DNA of 64,000 nt, from NCBI GenBank assembly GCA_947503365.1, contig CANNDT010000004.1, positions 1-64,000 of the forward strand, in the 5' to 3' direction. The notes under the pieces were generated by a model. It did not search any database. It had not been told where the DNA came from and saw only the letters and a program-made list of their open reading frames with translations. Position 1 is the stretch's first letter. The number at the start of each line of letters is the position of its first letter. Positions 33,440-41,685 of the stretch are shown piece after piece. The position numbers and the translations under genes were made by a program. The stretch is from CANNDT01 sp945876205 (GTDB lineage Bacteria > Acidobacteriota > Vicinamibacteria > Vicinamibacterales > UBA2999).

Positions 33440-34663
33440 TTACGGTCTGACGACAACGCTTGCGCCGGCGGCCAAAGCCGGCGGCGGCGACAGCACCACA
33501 CGTTCGCCGGCGTTCAAGCCAGCCAGTACTTCCAGTTGATCGCCATCCACGCCGCCGGTCCTGACCGCGCGGCGATCGACCACGCCATTGGCGACCACAA
33601 ACGCGTACGACTGGTCATTCACTGTCCGGATCGCCGCGCGCGGCACCAGCGTGACGGCCCTGGCGACGGCTCCGGCGCCGGCAGCCGATTCGCGCAGGAA
33701 CGTCACCTTCACACCCATGTCCGGCAGAATCCGCGGATCGAGCGCATCGAAAGCGATGCGTACCAGGACGGTCGCCTTCTGGCGATCGGCGGTCGGTACC
33801 ATCGTGATCACACGCGCCGGGATCTCCCAATCCGGGTAGGCGTCGAGCACGGCCTTCACCGGCTGACCCGGCGTCACCCGATTGATGTAGCTCTCGTTGA
33901 CATCGACTTCGATCTCCAGCGACCGCATGTCGACGATGGTGCAGATGCCGGTGCGGGTGAAACCGCCGCCGGCCGACACTGGCGACACCATTTCACCGGG
34001 CTGGGCGTCTTTCGAGATCGCGACGCCGCTGAACGGTGCCCGGATGACCATGTCATCGAGGCTGGTGCGCTGAAACTCTGCCTGCCGCTCGGCCACCAGA
34101 ACCTGCTGACGTGCGGCGGCGATCCGCGCCTCGAAGGAATCGACCTGCGCCTGCCCCGCCTCGATCTCAGCCTGGGTCGACAGCCCGTCCTTGATCAGGC
34201 GACTGAGCCGGGCGAGCGTCACCCTGGCCTCGTCGAATCGCACTTCGTTCTCTCGAACCGCTCGCCTGGACGCTTCGGTCTGCGCCTCAGCCAGCGCCAG
34301 CGCCGCCCGTGGCGTCGCGTCATCCAGCCGCGCCAGGACCTGGCCCTGGGTCACGGCCATGCCCTCTTCGACGTTGATCTCGACAACCTTGCCGGTCACC
34401 TTCGACGACACGGTGGCCCGGCGGCGCGCAGCGACGTAGCCGGACGCGTTGAGCACCGAGGCCTGCGTGCCCGCCTCGCGGGCGGAGACGGTGGCCGTCT
34501 CCACCTCGAGGGGCTGGACGCGCGTCTGCCAGCGCCATACCCCAGCGGCCCCGGCGAGGAGCACGATCGCCAGCAGGAGCCAGACCGGCCAGCGGCTGCC
34601 GCCGCGCCGCTCAGGTTCGCGCTCGATGCGCAGGGCCGCGAGTTCATTCTTGAGATCGGACAT
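33440..34663 (-). CDS. Periplasmic adaptor (HlyD/MacA-like membrane fusion protein)
   Basis: 407-aa protein. N-terminal helix (WLLLAIVLLAGAAGVW, residues about 27-43) anchors it; lipoyl half-motifs (SGYVAARRRATVSSKVTGKV; VIRAPFSGVAISKDAQ) flank a helical hairpin (about residues 115-200, QTEASRRAVRENEVRFDEA); beta-barrel and membrane-proximal domains follow. First gene of the exporter operon, with a TATACT box 13 bases before its ATG. No TolC-like outer membrane channel is in the window. Confidence 0.9.
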   Translation of the reverse strand: MSDLKNELAALRIEREPERRGGSRWPVWLLLAIVLLAGAAGVWRWQTRVQPLEVETATVSAREAGTQASVLNASGYVAARRRATVSSKVTGKVVEINVEEGMAVTQGQVLARLDDATPRAALALAEAQTEASRRAVRENEVRFDEARVTLARLSRLIKDGLSTQAEIEAGQAQVDSFEARIAAARQQVLVAERQAEFQRTSLDDMVIRAPFSGVAISKDAQPGEMVSPVSAGGGFTRTGICTIVDMRSLEIEVDVNESYINRVTPGQPVKAVLDAYPDWEIPARVITMVPTADRQKATVLVRIAFDALDPRILPDMGVKVTFLRESAAGAGAVARAVTLVPRAAIRTVNDQSYAFVVANGVVDRRAVRTGGVDGDQLEVLAGLNAGERVVLSPPPALAAGASVVVRP

Positions 34664-34676
34664 GGTCGGCTGGATC

Positions 34677-34682
34677 AGTATA
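34677..34682 (-). promoter_or_regulatory. -10 box for the exporter operon
   Basis: TATACT, 13 bases upstream of the adaptor ATG at 34663, implying a leader of about 6 nt. I did not find a convincing -35. Confidence 0.5.
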
Positions 34683-34735
34683 GCCAGCGGGTTTGACGCA
34701 GACCGCGACGGCCTGTTCCCTCGTCAGGACCGGGG

Positions 34736-35311
34736 TCAGGCGCGGCCCGCGAACTCCCGCGTTTCGGTGTGGACCTTCACCCGCTCGCCCTCTTTTATGA
34801 AGAGGGGGACTCGAATCTCCAGTCCGCTGTCGGTCGTGGCTGGCTTGGTGACGCCGCCGCTGGCGGTGTCGCCGCGCACGCCCGGCTCGGTGCTGGTGAC
34901 GGTCATCTCGACAATCGCCGGGAACTGCAGGCCGATCGGCGCGCCGTTGTACTTCTGCACCTGCAGAATCAGGTTGTCGACGAGCAGTTTCGCATCCTCG
35001 CCGAGGACGTCGCCGCGCAGCGTCAACGTCTCGAAGTTCTCCTGATCCATGAAGTGATACCCGTCGCTATCCGAGTAGAGATAGGCGGCGCTGATCATCT
35101 CGAGATCCGGCTCGTTGAATTTCTCCCCGGCCTTGAATGTCTTGTCGAAGACCGCCCGGGTCAGCAGGTTCCGCATCTTCAGCCGGACGAGCGTCTGCCC
35201 GCCTCGAGCTGTCGGCTTGGAGATCTCGACGTCCAGGCAGTGGTAAGGCGCGCCCTCGAACTCGAAGTACATCTTCCGCTTGATCTCAATCGCTTCCAGC
35301 ATTCCGGCCAT
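34736..35311 (-). CDS. efp: Elongation factor P family protein with EfpL/YeiP-like loop
   Basis: 191-aa three-domain EF-P (KOW-like N-domain, two OB folds) that relieves ribosome stalling at polyproline. The tip loop reads ISKPTARGGQTLVRLKMRN, two residues longer than the KPGKGQAF loop of EF-P and matching the PTARG loop of E. coli YeiP/EfpL, with Arg where EF-P has its modified Lys. The C-terminus (GVRGDTASGGVTKPAT, VKVHTETREFAGR) is intermediate. No second efp and no EpmA/EarP/YmfI partner is in the window. TAGAAT ends 8 bases before the ATG. Confidence 0.87.
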   Translation of the reverse strand: MAGMLEAIEIKRKMYFEFEGAPYHCLDVEISKPTARGGQTLVRLKMRNLLTRAVFDKTFKAGEKFNEPDLEMISAAYLYSDSDGYHFMDQENFETLTLRGDVLGEDAKLLVDNLILQVQKYNGAPIGLQFPAIVEMTVTSTEPGVRGDTASGGVTKPATTDSGLEIRVPLFIKEGERVKVHTETREFAGRA

Positions 35312-35319
35312 AGCTGTCC

Positions 35320-35325
35320 ATTCTA
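35320..35325 (-). promoter_or_regulatory. -10 box of leaderless type before efp
   Basis: TAGAAT ending 8 bases before the ATG at 35311. The sequence around it, CCATAG...CTATGG, is also a short inverted repeat. Confidence 0.45.
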
Positions 35326-35352
35326 TGGCTGGAGCGTGTTCCGGAGGGTGCT

Positions 35353-35739
35353 TTAGCGCGCGTCTGGGGCGACGGGCCGGGCCTGCGCCGGCAGGGTCGG
35401 GGTCGTCTGTACGCCGGCGCCGGCCGTCCCGCGCGGTGATGCGTACCAGCCGCGCGACAGGTAGTCGGTCATCGTCAGCAGCAGCAGAATGGCGAGGAAG
35501 AAGAACGCCATCCCGACCACCATTTTCGTCAGGCGGCTGCTGTACTTCACGTGCATGAAGAACAGGATGACGAGCGTCGCCTTGGTGATCGCGATCGCCA
35601 GGGCGACCGGGAAATTCATCAAGCCGAGATCGATGAACGCGACGCCGATGGTGACGCCGGTAAGCACCATCAGCGCGCCGAAGATCGCGTAGTACATGCT
35701 CTTCGGAGAAACGTGTCCGCCGGCTGCGTGTTCTGACAT
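35353..35739 (-). CDS. ctaF: Cytochrome c oxidase subunit IV (caa3 type)
   Basis: 128-aa protein with three hydrophobic helices (about residues 17-36, 42-60, 73-90), the prokaryotic subunit IV pattern (YYAIFGALMVLTGVTIG, ATLVILFFMHVKYSS). The C-terminal 35 residues are a Pro/Ala-rich soluble tail. Last gene of the respiratory operon, 3 bases after ctaE. Confidence 0.85.
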   Translation of the reverse strand: MSEHAAGGHVSPKSMYYAIFGALMVLTGVTIGVAFIDLGLMNFPVALAIAITKATLVILFFMHVKYSSRLTKMVVGMAFFFLAILLLLTMTDYLSRGWYASPRGTAGAGVQTTPTLPAQARPVAPDAR

Positions 35740-35742
35740 GGC

Positions 35743-36429
35743 CTATACGACCCGGTGAACCCGATCCACGAGGTACAGGAGCGGGAACAGAAAAATCCAG
35801 ACGATGTCGACGAAATGCCAGTAGAGGCCTGACATTTCAACCGGCGTATACCACTGGGGCGAGAAGCGCCCCTTCCACGCCATCCAGGTGATCACACTCA
35901 TCAAGACGAAGCCGATGAGCATGTGGAGCGCGTGGAGCCCGGTCATCGCGAAGTACAGGGAGATGAAGATCTCGACCTGCGCGGCATGCGGCCCCTCGAA
36001 GTGGAAGTTCGCGCCGGGGATGTGGCCGAGGTCGTACTTGTGCTTGTACTCGAAGAACTTGATGACGAGGAACGTGAGCCCGAGGAGCATCGTCAGGATC
36101 AGCCAGGTGACCGTCGACTTGCGGCCGCCGGTCTGCGCCGACCGCACGGCAAAGGCCATCGTCAGCGAGCTGCCGATCAGCACCGCCGTGTTGATGCCGC
36201 CGAGCATGATGTCGAGCTCGGTGCTGCCCTCTGACCACGCCTCCGGGTACCACACCCGATAGAGCAGGTAGGCCATGAACAGGCCGCCGAAGAACATGAC
36301 CTCGGTGACGAGGAACAGCCACATCCCGAGGGTCGAGGCCTCGAGCTGCTGCTCCATCGTCTCGAAGTGATGGGCATGCGCCGGATGATGAGCGTGCGCG
36401 TCGGCGTGCGCGGCTAGAGCCTCAGGCAA
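35743..36429 (-). CDS. ctaE: Cytochrome c oxidase subunit III (caa3 type)
   Basis: 228-aa subunit III with five to six helices (STLGMWLFLVTEVMFFGGLF, SLYFAMTGLHALHMLIGFVL). The N-terminus is strikingly histidine rich (AHADAHAHHPAHAHHFE, seven His in 17 residues), which could bind copper or another metal. Overlaps the end of ctaD by eight bases. Confidence 0.92.
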   Translation of the reverse strand: MPEALAAHADAHAHHPAHAHHFETMEQQLEASTLGMWLFLVTEVMFFGGLFMAYLLYRVWYPEAWSEGSTELDIMLGGINTAVLIGSSLTMAFAVRSAQTGGRKSTVTWLILTMLLGLTFLVIKFFEYKHKYDLGHIPGANFHFEGPHAAQVEIFISLYFAMTGLHALHMLIGFVLMSVITWMAWKGRFSPQWYTPVEMSGLYWHFVDIVWIFLFPLLYLVDRVHRVV

Positions 36430-38038
36430 CTTTCATCTCCCGCTTCGAATACTCGTAGGCGCCCTCGGTCACCACCGGCGTCACCGCGAAGTTCTCGGGG
36501 ATCGGCGGTGACTGCGTCGTCCACTCGAGGCCGGTCGCCAGCCACGGGTTCGCGCCCGCCTTCTCGCCCTTGAAGAACGACCAGGCCAGATACCCGAGGC
36601 AGAGCATGTAGCCGGCGCCGAGCACCGTGGCTCCGGCCGACGACAGCACGTTCAGCACCTGAAACTCCGGCGGATACATGTGATACCGGCGCGGCATCCC
36701 GAGGTAGCCGAGAATGAACTGGGGAAAGAACGTCAGGTTGAAACCGACGAAGACGAGCAGCGCCGACAGCGACGACAGCGTGTCGTTGTACATGCGGCCG
36801 GTCATCTTCGGCCACCAGTAGTGGAGGCCAGCGAAGTAGCCCATGATCGCGCCGCCGACCATGATGTAGTGGAAGTGCGCGACGACGAAATAGGTGTCGT
36901 GGATGTGCACGTCGAGGCCGAGCGAAGCGGTGAAAAGACCGGTGAGGCCGCCGACCAGGAAGAGGCCGAGGAAGCCGAACACCCACATCATTGGCGACTT
37001 CCACCAGATGGCGCCACGATACAGCGTCGCCGTCCAGTTGAAGACCTTGACAGCGGACGGAATGGCGACCGCGTAGGTCAGGAACGAGAACACCATCGCG
37101 GAATACGGCGAGATGCCGGCCACGAACAGGTGGTGTGCCCACACCAGGAAACCGAACACGGCGATCGCCAGGCTCGAGAACGCCACGAACGAATAGCCGA
37201 AGACGGTCTTGCGCGAGAAGCAGGCGATGACCTCGCTGATGGCGCCCATCGGCGGCAGGATCATGATGTAGACGGCCGGGTGCGAGTAGAACCAGAAGAG
37301 GTGCTGGAAGAGCACCGGATCTCCGCCGAGCGCCGGGTTGAAGATGCCGAGGCCGGCGACCCGCTCGAGGAAGAGCATCAGGACGGTGATCGCAATCACC
37401 GGCGTGCCAAGGATCTGCACGAGGCTCGTCGCGTAGACCGCCCAGACGAACAGCGGCAGGCGGAACCAGGTGAGCCCCGGCGCGCGCATCCGGTGAATCG
37501 TCACCATGAAGTTGAGTCCGGTCAGGATCGACGAGAAGCCGGTGATGAAGACGCCGAGCCCGGTCAGCGCGACGTGCGAGGGCGAGCCAGACGTGCTGTA
37601 GGGCGGATAGAACGTCCAGCCGGTGTCTACCCCGCCCTGAATCAGCGCGGTCAGGGTGAACGCCAGCCCGATCACGAATACATACCAGCTGATCAGGTTG
37701 ATCGTCGGGAACGCCACGTCCTTGGCGCCGAGCTGCAGCGGCAGCACGAAGTTGCCGAGAATGGCCGGTACCGCCGGGATCAGCACGAAGAACACCATCA
37801 TGATCCCGTGCATCGTGAACATGCGGTTGTAGGTGTCGGCCGACACGAGGTCCCCGCCCGGGGTCGCCAGCTCAATGCGAATGCCGGCGGCGAAGAGCGC
37901 ACCAATCAGGAACGCGATGGTGACGACGACCATGTACATCAGACCGATGCGCTTGTGGTCCTTCGTCAGCAGCCACGACGCGACGGTCGTCCTGACGTTC
38001 AGGTAGTTGACCGGTGATTCTGCAACCGTTGTCGTCAT
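36422..38038 (-). CDS. ctaD: Cytochrome c oxidase subunit I, A2-type
   Basis: 538-aa haem-copper oxidase core. Low-spin haem His in FTMHGIMMVFF; CuB/Tyr helix reads FWFYSHPAVYIMILP, where the YS pair replaces the D-channel glutamate (A2 family); WAHHLF and VVAHFHYIM supply the other ligands. Reduces O2 to water and pumps protons. Embedded in the operon after ctaC and before ctaE. It differs in type from the A1-like coxA at 11142-12848. Confidence 0.95.
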   Translation of the reverse strand: MTTTVAESPVNYLNVRTTVASWLLTKDHKRIGLMYMVVVTIAFLIGALFAAGIRIELATPGGDLVSADTYNRMFTMHGIMMVFFVLIPAVPAILGNFVLPLQLGAKDVAFPTINLISWYVFVIGLAFTLTALIQGGVDTGWTFYPPYSTSGSPSHVALTGLGVFITGFSSILTGLNFMVTIHRMRAPGLTWFRLPLFVWAVYATSLVQILGTPVIAITVLMLFLERVAGLGIFNPALGGDPVLFQHLFWFYSHPAVYIMILPPMGAISEVIACFSRKTVFGYSFVAFSSLAIAVFGFLVWAHHLFVAGISPYSAMVFSFLTYAVAIPSAVKVFNWTATLYRGAIWWKSPMMWVFGFLGLFLVGGLTGLFTASLGLDVHIHDTYFVVAHFHYIMVGGAIMGYFAGLHYWWPKMTGRMYNDTLSSLSALLVFVGFNLTFFPQFILGYLGMPRRYHMYPPEFQVLNVLSSAGATVLGAGYMLCLGYLAWSFFKGEKAGANPWLATGLEWTTQSPPIPENFAVTPVVTEGAYEYSKREMKVA

Positions 38039-38047
38039 GTCTGGTGC

Positions 38048-39052
38048 CTACCTTCGCTCGCCCTGGGATTGTGCGGGTGGTGTCGCGGCCGGTGCCGCGT
38101 TCGTCTGCGTCGTCTCGCCGCCGGAGAGCGACTTGATGTGCTCGATGAGGCTCATCACGCCGTCTTCGTTCACCAGCCCCTGGAACGTCGGCATGAGCGG
38201 CTGATAGCCCTCGACGAGCTTCGTCTGCGGCGTCAGGATCGACTCGCGGATGTAGGTCTCGTCGGCGATCACCTTCTGGCCGTTGGCCAGCGTGACCTGC
38301 GAGCCGAAGACGCCCTGGAGCGAAGGCCCACGGCCGGTGCCGTCGCTGACGTGACACGTGGTACACGCCAGGTCCTGGAACAGCTGCTGGCCGCGCGCCT
38401 GCATCGAGCCGCCGGCCGTCGTGCCACCACCCGACAGCCACGCCTGGTAGTCGTCCTGCTCCATCACGTAGACGGTGCCGATCATCCCGGAGTGGCTCGT
38501 GCCGCAGTACTCGGCGCAGAACAGGCGGTACTCGCCCGTCTTGGTCGCCTCGAACCAGATCGAGCTGTAGCGGCCCGGGATCGCGTCGGCTTTGACGCGG
38601 AACGCCGGAATGTACAGGTCGTGCAGCACGTCCTCGGAGGTGAAGGTCACTTTCACCGCGCGGCCGACGGGCACGTGGAGCGTGTTGATCTCACGCTGGC
38701 CGTCGGCGTGCTGGAAACGCCACATCCACCGCTTGCCGGTCGAGTAGATCTCGAGTGTCTCAGCCGGCGGCCGGATGATCTGAAAGAAGACGACCGTCGA
38801 CCAGACGAAGATCGCGATCGCCACAAAGAACGGAATGAGCGACCACCCGATCTCAAGCGGGACCGATCCGGTAATCGGGGCGCCGACCTTCAGGCCGGTG
38901 GGATCGCGGTACTTGATCGCGAAGTAGCCCACGAGCACGACCACGAGCAGCGCAAAGAACGCCGTGACCGCCAGGATGAAGAAGTACAGGGCGTCGACCT
39001 TCGGCGCGAGGGTCGAGGCCTGGACCGGAAACAGCGGGATGCCGGACAACAT
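38048..39052 (-). CDS. ctaC: Cytochrome c oxidase subunit II fused to cytochrome c (caa3)
   Basis: 334-aa protein: N-terminal helices (FFILAVTAFFALLVVVLVG; PFFVAIAIFVWSTVVFF), cupredoxin domain with CuA loop CAEYCGTSHSGM and H in DVLHDLYIPAF, then a C-terminal cytochrome c domain (CTTCH near residue 237, axial Met probably in LMPTFQG). Takes electrons from alternative complex III. Lies 4 bases after the SCO gene stop. Confidence 0.94.
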   Translation of the reverse strand: MLSGIPLFPVQASTLAPKVDALYFFILAVTAFFALLVVVLVGYFAIKYRDPTGLKVGAPITGSVPLEIGWSLIPFFVAIAIFVWSTVVFFQIIRPPAETLEIYSTGKRWMWRFQHADGQREINTLHVPVGRAVKVTFTSEDVLHDLYIPAFRVKADAIPGRYSSIWFEATKTGEYRLFCAEYCGTSHSGMIGTVYVMEQDDYQAWLSGGGTTAGGSMQARGQQLFQDLACTTCHVSDGTGRGPSLQGVFGSQVTLANGQKVIADETYIRESILTPQTKLVEGYQPLMPTFQGLVNEDGVMSLIEHIKSLSGGETTQTNAAPAATPPAQSQGERR

Positions 39053-39056
39053 AGTT

Positions 39057-39932
39057 TTAGAGGCGCCCCTCCGCGGGCAGGCGCGGTTCCTGGCGCCGCG
39101 TCAGCAGCATGACGCCGAGGATGAATGCCACCGTCAGCACGCCGCCGGCGCGGATCAGGTTCTTGATCACGACGCCGTAGCGGCCGCTCAGAGGGTCGTA
39201 CTGAAAACAGAACAGGAGCAGCTCGTCGACCGGGGAGCCGATGTGCCCCTGGCTTGATTCGACCAGCGCCATGCGCAGCTCGCGTGGCGAATACTCGATT
39301 CCGTAGAAATAGCGCGACAGCAGTCCTTCGGGGGTCACCACGAGCAGGCCGCTGACGTGGGCGAACTGCTCCGTCTGCTCGTCCCACTTGTAAGTGAAGC
39401 CCGCCGCCGAGGCGACGCGCCGGACCGTCGCTTCATCTCCGGTCAGCAGGTGCCAGCCGGCCGCGGTGTCCTGCTCCGTCCAGTATTCCAGGTGCGTGCG
39501 CTCCTTCTCGAGCGCCGCGGCGGGCGTGTCGCGCGGGTCGAAGCTGACGAGCACGACGTCGAAGTCCTTGCCGGCCTCGAACGACAAGGCGCGCAACGAG
39601 GCCGACAGCCCATTCATCACCTGGATGCAGAGCATTGGGCACTGGAAATAGACAAAGGCCAGGATCACCGGCTTGTTGCCGCCGAAATACTTGCCGAGCG
39701 GAACTGAGGCGCCGTGCTCATCCTTAAGCACCGCATCGAGCGGCAGCGGCTGGCCGAGACGCTGCGCGAAGGTCATCTCCTTCAGCGATGCGGGGCGCGT
39801 CTCCGCCGTCATCGCCGGCGTCTCGGAGAAGCCCTTGAGGAAGTTCGGGCTCTGGGCTGACGCCCCGGCAATGCAAAATGCAAAATTCAAGATGCAAAAT
39901 GCCGCGCCGATGACACGGGCGTGCGCGCTCAC
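39057..39932 (-). CDS. SCO1/SenC family copper chaperone
   Basis: 291-aa thioredoxin-fold protein with CPMLC near residue 99 and the distal His in FAHVSGL, the copper ligands used to metallate CuA. It has an N-terminal signal peptide and an extra C-terminal membrane helix (VLTVAFILGVMLLT). GTG start overlaps the previous stop (GTGA). The signal peptide core (FCILNFAFCIAG) is encoded by a TGCAAAAT/ATTTTGCA word repeat of a type seen dispersed in related genomes. Confidence 0.9.
   Translation of the reverse strand: MSAHARVIGAAFCILNFAFCIAGASAQSPNFLKGFSETPAMTAETRPASLKEMTFAQRLGQPLPLDAVLKDEHGASVPLGKYFGGNKPVILAFVYFQCPMLCIQVMNGLSASLRALSFEAGKDFDVVLVSFDPRDTPAAALEKERTHLEYWTEQDTAAGWHLLTGDEATVRRVASAAGFTYKWDEQTEQFAHVSGLLVVTPEGLLSRYFYGIEYSPRELRMALVESSQGHIGSPVDELLLFCFQYDPLSGRYGVVIKNLIRAGGVLTVAFILGVMLLTRRQEPRLPAEGRL
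39871..39902. repeat. TGCAAAAT word repeat in signal-peptide codons
   Basis: On the forward strand: ATGCAAAATGCAAAATTCAA then GATGCAAAATGC, i.e. the 7-8 base word ATGCAAAA three times. It lies wholly within the signal peptide of the SCO protein, antisense. Confidence 0.7.
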
Positions 39933-40456
39933 TGTCTCCGCCGTTCCATGACGCGTCCGGCGCTCGAGTCTGAGGCGAAGGTTCCCGGCGTCTCCGCAGG
40001 CTGTGCCGGATCCGCGACGCGCGACGGCAGTCCCTGGGCGAGGACCTTGCGCATCGCGTCCTCGATCGGAATGTACACGCCGCCCGTGTTCCTGTCGACC
40101 CAGCCGTAGCCGTGGAGCGTGGCCTCTTCCTGCACGCGGAACTCGTAGATCTCGTTCTCCGGGAACTGCTGGAGCCTGGGCGCCGCCGGGAGCGAGGGCT
40201 CACGGCTGACGGCCAGCGGATAGCGGGGCTCCGAGCGCTCCATTGCCTGGTCGATCATCAGGTTGTAGGCGAGCCCCAGGCCGATATGGATCACCACGGC
40301 CGACACGACCAGCCAGAAGCCAAACTTGGCGATCGTCCAGACGCTGGCGTCGGTGTGCTCGTACCCGGCGCCTGCAGGCGTCTCAAAGTACTGGGCGTCG
40401 GCACCAGTGAAGTCAGCCGGGTCGGGCGGCTCGGAGGCGAAATCGTGATGCGCCAT
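39929..40456 (-). CDS. Single-span membrane protein between actF and SCO
   Basis: 175-aa protein with a cytoplasmic N-terminus of about 45 residues, one helix (FGFWLVVSAVVIHIGLGLAY) and a periplasmic domain containing VQEEATLHGYGWVDRNTGGV and IPIEDAMRKVLAQG. That last part resembles the short extracytoplasmic segments found in small proteins next to alternative complex III. ATG overlaps the actF stop and the stop overlaps the SCO GTG. Possibly an accessory subunit or assembly factor; not named by me. Confidence 0.7.
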   Translation of the reverse strand: MAHHDFASEPPDPADFTGADAQYFETPAGAGYEHTDASVWTIAKFGFWLVVSAVVIHIGLGLAYNLMIDQAMERSEPRYPLAVSREPSLPAAPRLQQFPENEIYEFRVQEEATLHGYGWVDRNTGGVYIPIEDAMRKVLAQGLPSRVADPAQPAETPGTFASDSSAGRVMERRRQ

Positions 40457-41685
40457 CAGTGACCCCCCGTGGTCTCGAGCGACTCCCGCAGATACGGGTC
40501 GCCGATCGCAAAGAGCGGGCGCTGCTTCAGCTGGGTGCAGAACATCCAGACCCAGAGCCCGCCAATGGCGAGCGGCGCCGCCAGGTCGAGCCAGTGCACG
40601 AAGAAGTGGCTCGCGTGCTCGCCGGCCTCGAGATGCAGGTTCGCCCCGGTCGACGCGAACTCGGGGGTGATCATCATGAACAGATCGGCGAACCGCATGA
40701 ACAGCAGCCACAGCGCCACGAGGACCAGCCGGTGCGGCATGCGCTTCCGATCGCGCGACAGGAGCAGGAGCCACGGCACGACGAAATGGAACATCACCAG
40801 AAAGAGCGCCAGGTACTGCCACCCGTTCGTCGTGCGGGTGATCATGTACGGCACTTCTTCGACCAGGTTCGCCGCGTAGGTGAGCAGGTACTGCGAGAAG
40901 TTGAAGTAGGCCCACAGCATGACGAAGGCGAACGTCAGCTTGCCGAGGTCATGGAAGTGGTTCGGCTTGAGGAAGCCGGCCATTGGCGCCTTGCCGACCA
41001 GGAAATGGGCAACGACGATGGTGAAGGCCAGCGCCGACAGCCCTTGCCCGCCGAGCAGCAGGAAGCCGAACAGCGTCGAGTACCAGTGCGGGTTGAGCGC
41101 CATGATCCAGTCGATGCCGGCGAAGGTAATCGTCAGCCCGTAGAACACCAGGCCGAAGCCGGAGAGGCGCTGGATCGAGGTATTGACGGCCACATCGCCG
41201 GTGTCCTGGAGCCTGGACCAGCGGCTAAGCAGCACCGACAGCGTAATCCAGCCGCCGAAGTAGAACACCGCACGCGCGATCCAGAACGGGGCGTTCAGGT
41301 ACGGCGCCCGGTGATTCAGGATGTGATCGCTGGCGACGAGGTCTGGATGGGCCCACGGATAGAGCGTGCCGATCCCGAACAGGATCGGCAGGAACAGCAG
41401 CGCCAGCAGCGGCAGCGTTCGGCTCGACGCCTCGAAGATCCGGCGGAAGATGCCCCAGGCGCCGCCCGACAGGTGCTGCACCATCAGCAGCGCCAGCGAG
41501 CCGAGTGCGATCCCGAGAAACAGCATGTAGGCGACCAGCCAGGCGCGGAAGAAATGGTCGCGATCGAGCAGGAATCCGGCGGCGCAGGCGACGAGGCCGA
41601 CGACGCCGACGACGAGCGCGCGCGAGCGCGGCACGTCGATTTCCGCGGGAGCGGTGTAGGTAGTCTCGACGCTGTTCACGGTCAC
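40456..41685 (-). CDS. actF: Alternative complex III subunit ActF (NrfD-like)
   Basis: 409-aa integral membrane protein with about ten helices, homologous to ActC/NrfD but diverged: FLGIALGSLALLMVQHLSGG, WIARAVFYFGGWITLSVLL, AFVMLWAYFNFSQYLLTYAA. ActC and ActF together form the membrane core of the complex, with a quinol site and possible proton paths. Overlaps actE and the 175-aa gene by four and one bases. Confidence 0.92.
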   Translation of the reverse strand: MTVNSVETTYTAPAEIDVPRSRALVVGVVGLVACAAGFLLDRDHFFRAWLVAYMLFLGIALGSLALLMVQHLSGGAWGIFRRIFEASSRTLPLLALLFLPILFGIGTLYPWAHPDLVASDHILNHRAPYLNAPFWIARAVFYFGGWITLSVLLSRWSRLQDTGDVAVNTSIQRLSGFGLVFYGLTITFAGIDWIMALNPHWYSTLFGFLLLGGQGLSALAFTIVVAHFLVGKAPMAGFLKPNHFHDLGKLTFAFVMLWAYFNFSQYLLTYAANLVEEVPYMITRTTNGWQYLALFLVMFHFVVPWLLLLSRDRKRMPHRLVLVALWLLFMRFADLFMMITPEFASTGANLHLEAGEHASHFFVHWLDLAAPLAIGGLWVWMFCTQLKQRPLFAIGDPYLRESLETTGGH

